12,239 nt of DNA. Source: Candidatus Saccharibacteria bacterium UBA1949 (lineage in GTDB: Bacteria; Patescibacteriota; Saccharimonadia; Saccharimonadales; Saccharimonadaceae). The stretch spans positions 9,780 through 22,018 of the forward strand of contig DDER01000023.1 of assembly GCA_002336735.1 (NCBI GenBank), written 5' to 3'. Under the pieces are notes generated by a model. That model saw only the letters and a list, made by a program, of their open reading frames with translations, was not told where the DNA came from and did not search any database. The translations under genes were made by a program, and so were the position numbers. Every line of letters begins with the position of its first letter. Position 1 is the first letter of the stretch. Shown here one piece after another: positions 6,647 through 12,239 of the stretch.

Positions 6647-7840
6647 ATGTATATTGCTATTTTAGGCCGCCAACCAGCATTTGGTATCGCAGAGTTAGAG
6701 CGATTATATGGCGCGCAGAACGTCACGTGGTTTTCGGCTATGACGGCTGTTGTCGATAATGACGGTTTCGATTTTGAACGTCTTGGTGGTAGTCAAAAAG
6801 CCGGCCGGGTCATGATCGAGACTCGTGGCACCTGGCGCCACGTGGGCACAAAAATTATCCAAGATTATTGTCAGAAATGGCACCATACCGAACACAAAAT
6901 CACCCTCGGTATCAGCGTGTACGGGTTCGACGTGTCAGCGCGCGAAGTACAAAAAACCGGCCTCATCCTCAAATCAAAACTCAAATCAACTGGCGTGTCG
7001 CTGCGACTTGTCCCCAACAGTGACTCGGCACTCAATACCGCCGTGTCCCACCACAACAAGTTGGGGCTTTCCTCTTCCAAAGTCGAGCTGCTCATTGTCC
7101 GTGCTTCAAACGGCGCTGTCGTGATTGCAGAGAGCGTAGGCGCTCAAAACATCACCGCACTGGCAGCCCGAGACCAAGCCCGCCCGCGCACCGATGCATT
7201 CGTCGGTATGCTGCCGCCCAAATTAGCGCGTATGATGGTCAACCTCGCGGTGGGTGATCGCCCTGCCCGCGGACGCCTCCTCGATCCATTCTGCGGTACA
7301 GGTGTTGTGCTCCAAGAGGCGGGATTGATGGGCCACGCTGTCTATGGTACTGATCTATCCGAAAAAATGATTCGCTACTCCCGCGACAATATCAATTGGC
7401 TACAAACCACAAAACATGTACGATTCGACTGGTATCTGCACGAGGGCGACGCTATGACAACAATGTGGCAACAGCCGATCGAGCTCGTAGTTGGCGAAAC
7501 TTACCTGGGCCAGCCATTTAGTGCTCCCCCGTCGCCCGCCAAGCTTACTGAAGTCCGCAACAACTGTGATCGTATCATTACATCGTTTCTCACCAACCTC
7601 GCCCCGCAAATTGCCGTCAACACGCCTCTTTGTCTAGCTGTACCCGCCTGGCGCGATCATGATGGCCACGTGACACATCTGCCACTTATCAATTCGCTCG
7701 GCACCCTCGGCTACAAAGTCATCGGGTTCAAAAACATTCGTCCCGAAGATCTCCTCTACTATCGTCCCGACCAAATCGTCGCTCGCGAACTGCTCGTCCT
7801 CGAAAAACACTTGGCCGCAAATGAGCGGCGTACAGAATAG
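6647..7840 (+). CDS. Trm11/TrmG10-like SAM-dependent methyltransferase, probably tRNA guanosine N2
   Basis: A 397-residue protein with a two-part layout as in Trm11/TrmG10 enzymes, which methylate a guanosine N2 in tRNA. The N-terminal 160 residues likely form an NTD/THUMP-like RNA-binding region (sequence evidence is weak). The C-terminal Rossmann domain is clear: the lead-in ARDQARPRTDAFVGMLPPKL at 174-193, then ARMMVNLA, motif I DPFCGTG at 213-219, and YGTDLSEKMI after it. Motif IV, normally D/N-P-P-Y, is replaced by VGETYLGQP at about 282-290. The C-terminus has the family-like YYRPDQIVARELLVLEK. Start: a longer frame opens at 6350, but those bases encode the minus-strand flippase. The ATG at 6647 gives a natural N-terminus (MYIAILGRQPAFGIAEL) and follows a -10 box. 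It is transcribed divergently from the flippase. Confidence 0.85.
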   Translation: MYIAILGRQPAFGIAELERLYGAQNVTWFSAMTAVVDNDGFDFERLGGSQKAGRVMIETRGTWRHVGTKIIQDYCQKWHHTEHKITLGISVYGFDVSAREVQKTGLILKSKLKSTGVSLRLVPNSDSALNTAVSHHNKLGLSSSKVELLIVRASNGAVVIAESVGAQNITALAARDQARPRTDAFVGMLPPKLARMMVNLAVGDRPARGRLLDPFCGTGVVLQEAGLMGHAVYGTDLSEKMIRYSRDNINWLQTTKHVRFDWYLHEGDAMTTMWQQPIELVVGETYLGQPFSAPPSPAKLTEVRNNCDRIITSFLTNLAPQIAVNTPLCLAVPAWRDHDGHVTHLPLINSLGTLGYKVIGFKNIRPEDLLYYRPDQIVARELLVLEKHLAANERRTE

Positions 7841-7857
7841 ATTATTCATTTTCAATA

Positions 7858-7886
7858 TTGACTCTCGAGAGAATTTGCGCTACAAT
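7858..7886 (+). promoter_or_regulatory. Strong sigma70-type promoter of rpmA
   Basis: TTGACT (7858-7863), a 17-nt spacer and TACAAT (7881-7886) lie in the 81-nt gap before rpmA. The predicted start near 7893 gives a leader of about 29 nt carrying the Shine-Dalgarno site. A perfect 10-bp palindrome, CTCTCGAGAG (7862-7871), overlaps the end of the -35 box and the spacer and could be an operator. Confidence 0.8.
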
Positions 7887-7911
7887 AGTTCAGATTGTTT
7901 TATTAGTTTAT

Positions 7912-7917
7912 AAGGAG
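7912..7917 (+). promoter_or_regulatory. Shine-Dalgarno site of rpmA
   Basis: AAGGAG lies 4 nt before the rpmA ATG. It is a standard leadered ribosome site, in contrast to the leaderless starts of several neighbours, and it fixes the L27 start. Confidence 0.8.
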
Positions 7918-7921
7918 TGCT

Positions 7922-8194
7922 ATGTCACACGTCAAAGCAGGTGGTTCATCCAAAAACGTCCACAACAACGCTGGTGCCCGTCTCGGCGTCAAGCGTTTTG
8001 GCGGCCAAAAAGTCACTGCCGGTCAAGTATTAGTTCGTCAGACCGGTAGCACCAAAATTGCTGGCCCTGGTACGTACATTAGCCGCAATTTCACTATCCA
8101 TGCTGCCATCGATGGTATTGTCGGTTTTAGGCGCGTCAAAAAAGGCAGTTTCACTGGCCGCACCTCACCACGCACCCAAGTTGTTGTCGAGTAG
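7922..8194 (+). CDS. rpmA: Large ribosomal subunit protein bL27
   Basis: bL27 binds 23S rRNA in the 50S subunit, and its flexible N-terminus reaches the peptidyl transferase centre. The 90-residue protein has the family signature at once: MSHVKAGGSSKN, then RLGVKRFGGQKVTAGQVLVR and the later FTIHAAIDGIVGF. There is no long N-terminal extension of the kind cleaved in Firmicutes. The usual partner rplU (bL21) is not next to it: upstream is the Trm11-like methyltransferase and downstream a terminator, so rpmA is a one-gene unit. It has its own strong promoter and Shine-Dalgarno site. Confidence 0.98.
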   Translation: MSHVKAGGSSKNVHNNAGARLGVKRFGGQKVTAGQVLVRQTGSTKIAGPGTYISRNFTIHAAIDGIVGFRRVKKGSFTGRTSPRTQVVVE

Positions 8195-8222
8195 TCAACT
8201 AATCACCCTGCCGTCTATTGCT

Positions 8223-8250
8223 ATACGCTCCCTCGTGGAGCGTATTTATT
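8223..8250 (+). terminator. Intrinsic terminator after rpmA (between convergent genes)
   Basis: A perfect 9-bp stem, ATACGCTCC (8223-8231) with GGAGCGTAT (8237-8245), encloses a 5-nt loop (CTCGT). On the plus strand it is followed by a short T-rich run (TTATT). The convergent response regulator stops at 8246, exactly at the stem base, so the hairpin is also the first thing transcribed after that gene. It lacks a T run on that side and would be a weaker terminator there. Confidence 0.75.
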
Positions 8251-8638
8251 GCGGCGCGTTCATGCCGAGATGATGACGGACACGGTCAATAACATCACTG
8301 ATTACCACTTGTGACTTGATCATATAGTCATCGGCACCGAGTTCACTCGCCCGATCCTTATCCTTGGGCTGCGAAAGCGCAGTGAGCATGATAATACGAA
8401 TATTGGTAGTCTCGGGAGTGTTACGGAGGATATCAAGCACGTCAAATCCACTAATCTTTGGCATCATCACATCGAGCAATATCAGATCTGGATGAAATTC
8501 GATTGCTTTTGACAGTGCGTCTTCGCCATTATTAACATCTTCGACAACAAACCCTTCCATCTCTAGCCGCGCTCGATAGACCTTAGCCAGTGAGAGGTCG
8601 TCTTCGACAAGGAGTATTTTTTTATGAGTATTATCCAT
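8246..8638 (-). CDS. Single-domain response regulator (orphan)
   Basis: A 130-residue stand-alone receiver domain: acidic pocket E12-D13-D14 (LLVEDDLSL), phospho-acceptor D56 (LILLDVMMPKISGFD), conserved T86 (MLTALSQ) and K108 (YMIKS). All key residues are intact, so phosphorylation is expected, but there is no output domain and no kinase beside it. The kinase at 3064 encoded in the same window is one possible donor; nothing in the sequence proves this. It follows ctpA by 28 nt on the same strand and may be read through from it as well as from its own weak promoter. No clear Shine-Dalgarno site precedes the ATG. Confidence 0.9.
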   Translation of the reverse strand: MDNTHKKILLVEDDLSLAKVYRARLEMEGFVVEDVNNGEDALSKAIEFHPDLILLDVMMPKISGFDVLDILRNTPETTNIRIIMLTALSQPKDKDRASELGADDYMIKSQVVISDVIDRVRHHLGMNAPQ

Positions 8639-8649
8639 AACTATTACTC

Positions 8650-8658
8650 ATAGTATCA
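8650..8658 (-). promoter_or_regulatory. Possible extended -10 promoter of the 8638 response regulator
   Basis: The minus strand reads TGATACTAT, an extended -10 with hexamer TACTAT (8655-8650), 11 nt before the ATG. This is the same spacing as at glyS. The -35 is poor and the region is AT-rich, so this is the weakest of the promoter calls. Confidence 0.35.
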
Positions 8659-8666
8659 TAGATCAT

Positions 8667-9869
8667 TTATGAAAACACCCGCAGGGATGCTTCGAGTTGC
8701 GGATCACGCCCTGCATCAACGTCCTTTGCTGTCATCTCGACCGTTTGATCTGGGTGAATGCCCTCTTTTGTGATATTGCGGCCTTCAGGTGTATACCAGC
8801 GCGCGATTGTCACCTTGAGGATACCGCCATCTGTGAGATCAATCATTTTTTGCACGGTTCCCTTGCCAAATGTTTTCTCTCCTACCAGGGTCGCGACTCG
8901 ATACTCTTGAAAAGCACCCGCAATAATCTCGCTCGCGCTTGCACTCCCGCCGTTGATCAGCACCACTGTCTTGACGCCTTTCGCAATTGCGCCGCCCCGA
9001 GACGAGACGCTGTCGACAATCTTATCGCCAGATTTCTCAGTCATAATCCGTCTATTTTCCAGCCAAACTCCCGCCACGTCCTGGGCAGCTGTCACGTATC
9101 CACCACCATTATCTCTTAGGTCAAGGATCATGCCTTGGACGCGCTGCGATATGAGACTGTCAGCTGCTCGCCGCACAAGATCACCCGTCTCTTGGTCAAA
9201 ACGCGTCACTTTGATTACCCCAATGCCCTGCTCGATACTACTACGGACACTCGGATTAACAATACGCGCACGTACTATCGAAAATTCTATAGGCTCGCCA
9301 CTCCGTAGGACCGTGACTTTGACGGTGCTACCCAAGACGCCTCGAAGCTGCTCAATGGTTTTGTCCAACGCGAGACTCTTAGTCGAACGATCATTGACAG
9401 CAATAATAGTATCACCAGCTCTGAGGCCAACTTTTTCTGCCGGATGATCTGGCAATACCCGCACAATAGTTGGCTGACCACCCCGAACACCCACCTCAGC
9501 ACCTATGCCAGCACCGACGTCTCCTGTTAAGTCTCTTTTGAAAACTTCCGCCTCTTTGGCATCCATATAGATAGTATAGGGATCGCCAGCGGCATCAACC
9601 AATCCGCGACTCGCCCCATTGGTCAGCTTATCAATATCGAGCGTACCGTCATAATTTGATCGGAGCTCGCGATAAATACGATCGACCGCCGCATAATTGA
9701 TCTCATTTGTGGACTTCTGCCCAAACAGTCCGATAACATTGAAACGACTACCAATACCGTACCCGACGATCAACGCCACTACGATACTAGCAATCAATGT
9801 CAACGGCGCGATAGTACGCCGACGCGTCATACCCAAAGAAACAGATGGCTCGTTAGTGTGGGACTGCAT
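8667..9869 (-). CDS. CtpA-type C-terminal processing protease (S41 family)
   Basis: A 400-residue membrane-anchored serine protease with its active domain outside the membrane. One signal-anchor helix lies at about 20-41, an N-terminal S41 segment at about 55-115, a PDZ domain at about 118-200 (GIGAEVGVRG, then LPDHPAEKVGLRAGDTIIAV), and the peptidase core after it. The Ser-Lys-Gln triad is complete by spacing to known Ctp proteases: S311 (GGSASASEI), K336 and Q340 (TFGKGTVQ). LDLRDNGGGYV at 249-259 is the usual core motif. Relatives trim C-termini of envelope proteins, including peptidoglycan hydrolases. It lies directly after the CHAP hydrolase gene, which makes that protein or an FtsEX-linked factor a reasonable but unproven substrate. 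The ATG at 9869 has a Shine-Dalgarno site; a TTG directly before it is less likely. Confidence 0.95.
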   Translation of the reverse strand: MQSHTNEPSVSLGMTRRRTIAPLTLIASIVVALIVGYGIGSRFNVIGLFGQKSTNEINYAAVDRIYRELRSNYDGTLDIDKLTNGASRGLVDAAGDPYTIYMDAKEAEVFKRDLTGDVGAGIGAEVGVRGGQPTIVRVLPDHPAEKVGLRAGDTIIAVNDRSTKSLALDKTIEQLRGVLGSTVKVTVLRSGEPIEFSIVRARIVNPSVRSSIEQGIGVIKVTRFDQETGDLVRRAADSLISQRVQGMILDLRDNGGGYVTAAQDVAGVWLENRRIMTEKSGDKIVDSVSSRGGAIAKGVKTVVLINGGSASASEIIAGAFQEYRVATLVGEKTFGKGTVQKMIDLTDGGILKVTIARWYTPEGRNITKEGIHPDQTVEMTAKDVDAGRDPQLEASLRVFS

Positions 9870-9876
9870 CAAACAA

Positions 9877-9880
9877 CCTC
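9877..9880 (-). promoter_or_regulatory. Shine-Dalgarno site of ctpA
   Basis: GAGG (in TGAGGTTG) lies 7 nt before the ATG at 9869 and decides for that codon over the adjacent TTG at 9872. Confidence 0.65.
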
Positions 9881-9900
9881 ATATGTTAATAACTCTTACG

Positions 9901-9909
9901 ATTATAACA
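9901..9909 (-). promoter_or_regulatory. Extended -10 promoter of ctpA
   Basis: The minus strand reads TGTTATAAT, a perfect TATAAT (9906-9901) with the extended TGn. No good -35 is seen. The predicted start near 9894 gives a leader of about 25 nt that includes the Shine-Dalgarno site. It lies in the 63-nt gap between the CHAP hydrolase gene and ctpA. Confidence 0.7.
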
Positions 9910-9932
9910 CGGGCTATCAGGTCGTTGCTAGA

Positions 9933-11072
9933 TCAGAAGTAGATGTATGTCAGGCCGGCAGCCGAACGTTTGTAGTAACGATACAGTCCATCCCACTCGA
10001 GATTATAGTCACTGACAATAATTGTACCATCGCCATTAACTGCCTCTACGTACATTGCATGTCCGTAATAGCCTATATACATGATAGCGACCGAACCAGC
10101 GACTGGGGTTGAGCCATTACTGATACCGTAGCGTGATGTCGTACCGGGCCACTCATTTGCATTGCCGCGACCGCCAAAATGTGGTACAAAACGACCAGTG
10201 CTCCAAACTTTCCATGCCGTATAACTCACACACTCGCGAGTATACAGCCCCCATGGATCAACATATGCATCAATCGGTGCATTGGCCCACATGCCAGGGT
10301 AGCCACCACCACCAGGGATGCCAGCTGGGATACTAGTACGCATCGCCGCAGCCGCAGCACGTCGGTTTTCCTCAGCTTGAGCATTACGCAGGGCGGTCAC
10401 TTCACTATTTTTACTACTAGCTAGAGCCTGGTATGCGCTCTCTTGCCCGCGCGTTTCGTCAACAAGCTTTTGCTGTTCTGCTTCTTTGGCGGCAAGCTGG
10501 GTCCGTTGCGCTTCTTGATTTTTTAGTTCATTTTCGACAGCCGTTTTCTGCGCTTCTAGCTGTTTCTTAAGAGTATTAATCGTATCAATTACTGATGTTA
10601 GTTCGTCACGAATTGATGCCCGATATTCTTGTTTATCGACATATTCACCGATGTTTTTGCTGCTTGCCAGCATCTCAAGCGGCGAGATCTTGTCATCGAT
10701 GTACATATCAGCGATCGTCTGGCCGAGGGCATCCTTGTTTTCAGCAATCTTGCGCTTAGTTTCTTCGATTTGAGCCTGGAGACGGGCTAACTTGGACTGA
10801 CTCTCATCGATTTGAGCCTGGATGGCGTTTTTTTCAGCCGTCAAGCGATCAAGCTCACCCTGAAGTGTGCTTGCCTGCATGCGAAAATGACTTGCTTGTG
10901 ACGAGTATTCAGCGGCCTGGGCCTGAGCCGCGTTAATTTCAGACTCATAGTCACGAGCAAGCACAAATGACTGGCCCGTAACCGCTGTTAGCGCCATCAC
11001 AACAGCAGTTGCAACGATACAAGATTTCGTCACAAACTGCTTAGAAACTGGTGTGGTGGACAGTAGTTTCAT
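9933..11072 (-). CDS. Secreted coiled-coil CHAP-domain murein hydrolase (PcsB/RipC-like partner of FtsEX)
   Basis: A 379-residue exported protein. A signal peptide spans about 1-39 (basic KQFVTK, a hydrophobic stretch, cleavage probably near SFVLA). A long coiled coil covers about 42-240, with a break around ISPLEMLASSKNIGEYVDK at 129-147 as in PcsB/EnvC-type hairpins. An Ala/Gly/Pro-rich linker leads to a CHAP domain from about 265 to the end. The catalytic Cys is C281 (TRECVSYTAW) and the His is H338 (GHAMYVEAVNGDG); D355 and N357 (SDYN) fit the third catalytic position by spacing. CHAP enzymes cut peptide or amide bonds in peptidoglycan. In streptococci and actinobacteria FtsEX activates such coiled-coil hydrolases, and ftsEX lies directly upstream here. 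Start: the ATG at 11072 gives a clean signal peptide and follows a strong promoter; an upstream start would overlap that promoter. Confidence 0.92.
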   Translation of the reverse strand: MKLLSTTPVSKQFVTKSCIVATAVVMALTAVTGQSFVLARDYESEINAAQAQAAEYSSQASHFRMQASTLQGELDRLTAEKNAIQAQIDESQSKLARLQAQIEETKRKIAENKDALGQTIADMYIDDKISPLEMLASSKNIGEYVDKQEYRASIRDELTSVIDTINTLKKQLEAQKTAVENELKNQEAQRTQLAAKEAEQQKLVDETRGQESAYQALASSKNSEVTALRNAQAEENRRAAAAAMRTSIPAGIPGGGGYPGMWANAPIDAYVDPWGLYTRECVSYTAWKVWSTGRFVPHFGGRGNANEWPGTTSRYGISNGSTPVAGSVAIMYIGYYGHAMYVEAVNGDGTIIVSDYNLEWDGLYRYYKRSAAGLTYIYF

Positions 11073-11080
11073 TATTCTAC

Positions 11081-11110
11081 ATAATAGCATAAGCACCATC
11101 CCGCTGTCAA
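11081..11110 (-). promoter_or_regulatory. Strong promoter of the CHAP hydrolase gene, leaderless start
   Basis: The minus strand shows a perfect TTGACA (11110-11105), an 18-nt spacer and TATTAT (11086-11081) with an extended TGC in front. Eight nt separate the -10 from the ATG at 11072, and no Shine-Dalgarno site is present, so the mRNA should be leaderless. The hydrolase can be expressed apart from ftsEX. Confidence 0.8.
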
Positions 11111-11137
11111 GACATGATTTCCACGCTCCGCGCTCTT

Positions 11138-12112
11138 TTAGATTTTGAGATATCGCCTCGTCGCCAGTAATGATGATATCGTACCAATCACTGCACCAAG
11201 CAGCATCATTGCCAGTACTAATACGCCGATATATTCCGTCATGAACCGCACTGTTGGCTCTATCGCCACACCATAGCTAATCAACCTATCACTTGAGATG
11301 GTCAGCAAGATAAAACCTATTATTGTTGCCAGAATTGCCGCAATACATCCATACACGATAGCCTCAACAACAAACGGCCCCCTGATAAAACTCCGATCAG
11401 CACCAATTAGTTTCATCATCTGGATCTCTTCTTTTCGGTTAAAGATTGCCATGCGTATGGTATTAAAAACAATCAGGGATGATATAGCAACAAATAAAAC
11501 ACTAGCAACTAATCCTAGTTTTTGCGCAAAATCCGTCCAACGTGCTAAGCCCTGTATCGCATCACGACGAGGTCCCGCAAATGATGGTTGACGATCAGGA
11601 TGAATATACCGCTTGAGGTTTTGATTATTTTTTATAAAATGATCAAGCTGGCTTGTATCATTGATATTCTTTAGATTGATGCGAATCGTAGCAAAGAAAC
11701 GATTTGTTGCATTATTGAGCGCTTCGAGCGTCCTAGCATCACTTTTGTTTTGCTGGACAAACTCTTCACGAGCGTCTGCGGCACTGATAAATCGAACCGT
11801 ATTGACATTTGACAATGTCCGCAAATCGCGCATGATTGACTCGGCCTGACCGTCTGTTGTTTCAGTCTTGAGATAAAGAGACATATCGACTTTTTGACTG
11901 ACAGCATTGACCGAATCGGAAAGAATATTTTGCGCAGCAAAGGTGACAAATATAATCAGTAACGTGATGGTCATGACAGCAGTTGCTGCAATCGTCAACC
12001 ACGCATTGCGCGTAAAGTTATTGGCTCCGTAACGGCACATGCGCAAAAACGTCACCCACTGCCGTCGCCGACGCTTGCGTTGGGCTAGAACCCTTGAGGC
12101 TGGTTGGCTCAT
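11138..12112 (-). CDS. ftsX: Cell division protein FtsX
   Basis: Membrane subunit of the FtsEX complex, which couples ATP hydrolysis by FtsE to control of peptidoglycan hydrolases at the septum. It has 324 residues with the FtsX topology: a basic cytoplasmic N-terminus (QRKRRRRQW), membrane helix 1 at about 38-60, a large external loop at about 61-197, then three helices at about 199-221, 248-271 and 293-316. A cytoplasmic segment FNRKEEIQMMKLIGADRSFI (224-243) is the characteristic FtsX element after helix 2. The external loop is where hydrolase partners bind in other species. The start ATG overlaps the ftsE stop by ATGA, and a good ribosome site precedes it inside ftsE. A 65-nt gap with a new promoter separates it from the CHAP gene. 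Confidence 0.95.
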   Translation of the reverse strand: MSQPASRVLAQRKRRRRQWVTFLRMCRYGANNFTRNAWLTIAATAVMTITLLIIFVTFAAQNILSDSVNAVSQKVDMSLYLKTETTDGQAESIMRDLRTLSNVNTVRFISAADAREEFVQQNKSDARTLEALNNATNRFFATIRINLKNINDTSQLDHFIKNNQNLKRYIHPDRQPSFAGPRRDAIQGLARWTDFAQKLGLVASVLFVAISSLIVFNTIRMAIFNRKEEIQMMKLIGADRSFIRGPFVVEAIVYGCIAAILATIIGFILLTISSDRLISYGVAIEPTVRFMTEYIGVLVLAMMLLGAVIGTISSLLATRRYLKI

Positions 12113-12239
12113 TGACGGTACCTCCCCTGCGCCTGATCGCTCGTAATCTTGCCGTGCTCGAGTGTCACAACACGACGCTTGAGTTTGTTAACAATTTCAA
12201 CATTATGAGTCGTTAGCAGCACAGTGGTGCCATAGCGAT
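12109..12239 (-). CDS. ftsE: Cell division ATP-binding protein FtsE (C-terminal 42 residues only)
   Basis: The C-terminal end of an ABC ATPase; its 5' part lies beyond the right edge. The visible residues include RYGTTVLLTTHNVEIVNKLK, with the H-loop His of the ABC fold (THN where THD is usual), followed by RRVVTLEHGKI and a short tail, as at the end of FtsE. Walker A, Walker B and the signature motif are outside the window. The frame ends in TGA at 12111-12109, overlapping the ftsX ATG by 4 nt. FtsE powers FtsX from the cytoplasmic side. The call rests on this short match plus the position directly before ftsX. Confidence 0.9.
   Translation of the reverse strand, partial: RYGTTVLLTTHNVEIVNKLKRRVVTLEHGKITSDQAQGRYRQ
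12120..12125 (-). promoter_or_regulatory. Shine-Dalgarno site of ftsX within ftsE
   Basis: GGAGGT lies 7 nt before the ftsX ATG, inside the last codons of ftsE. It supports the start at 12112 and coupled translation of FtsE and FtsX. Confidence 0.8.

Noticed and set aside
8697..9447. Plus-strand open frames of 140 and 164 codons inside ctpA
   Set aside because: They are shadows of a conserved S41 protease with a complete catalytic triad, have Cys/Arg/His/Ser-rich unnatural composition and no ribosome site.
11073..11099. Upstream start adding nine residues to the CHAP hydrolase
   Set aside because: It would place the coding start upstream of the -10 box of a near-perfect promoter and spoil the signal peptide; the ATG at 11072 fits both.
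1..12239. CRISPR arrays, tRNA or rRNA genes, insertion sequences, prophage or toxin-antitoxin modules
   Set aside because: No direct-repeat array, tRNA-like fold, transposase, integrase or toxin-like small gene was seen, and the gaps between genes are too short to hide most of these.

Overview
The window looks like chromosome from a small-genome bacterium of the Candidate Phyla Radiation. Candidatus Saccharibacteria (TM7) is my best guess. Reasons are the short, tightly packed genes with 4-20 nt overlaps, the mix of genes, roughly balanced base composition by eye, and several genes that seem to be read from leaderless mRNAs. TGA works as a normal stop here (HK, response regulator, xseB, ftsE), which argues against the UGA-glycine lineages (Gracilibacteria, Absconditabacteria). 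The placement is inference: there is no rRNA or other strict marker.

Layout. Fourteen of the sixteen genes are on the minus strand. Reading that strand from the right: the C-terminal end of ftsE (12239-12109), ftsX, a secreted coiled-coil/CHAP murein hydrolase, a CtpA-type S41 protease and a single-domain response regulator. This is a division/envelope block in which FtsEX probably controls the hydrolase. Next come two plus-strand genes, a Trm11-like methyltransferase (6647-7840) and rpmA (L27, 7922-8194). A hairpin terminator separates rpmA from the convergent response regulator. A second minus-strand run starts at a divergent promoter near 6632: a flippase-like membrane protein (LPG-synthase TM family), xseA, xseB and a membrane-anchored FAM173-like methyltransferase, all overlapping. 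Then follow a single-pass membrane protein of unknown function, a soluble histidine kinase, its response regulator and recO (joined by ATGA overlaps), and finally glyS (class II glycyl-tRNA synthetase), whose 3' end lies outside the window.

Regulation. Promoters can be read for most transcription units. Several have a good or extended -10 box only 6-11 nt before the start codon and no usable Shine-Dalgarno site, so their mRNAs should be leaderless or nearly so (glyS, HK, the 3777 gene, the flippase/methyltransferase pair, the CHAP hydrolase, probably the 8638 regulator). rpmA and ctpA instead have normal leaders with Shine-Dalgarno sites. No rRNA, tRNA, CRISPR array, insertion sequence or prophage gene is visible, and no gene-free stretch exceeds 100 bases. 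I see no clear novel multi-gene defence or biosynthetic system. The most notable signals are the leaderless promoter architecture, the sensorless kinase/regulator pair fused to recO, and the FtsEX-CHAP-CtpA-regulator cluster.
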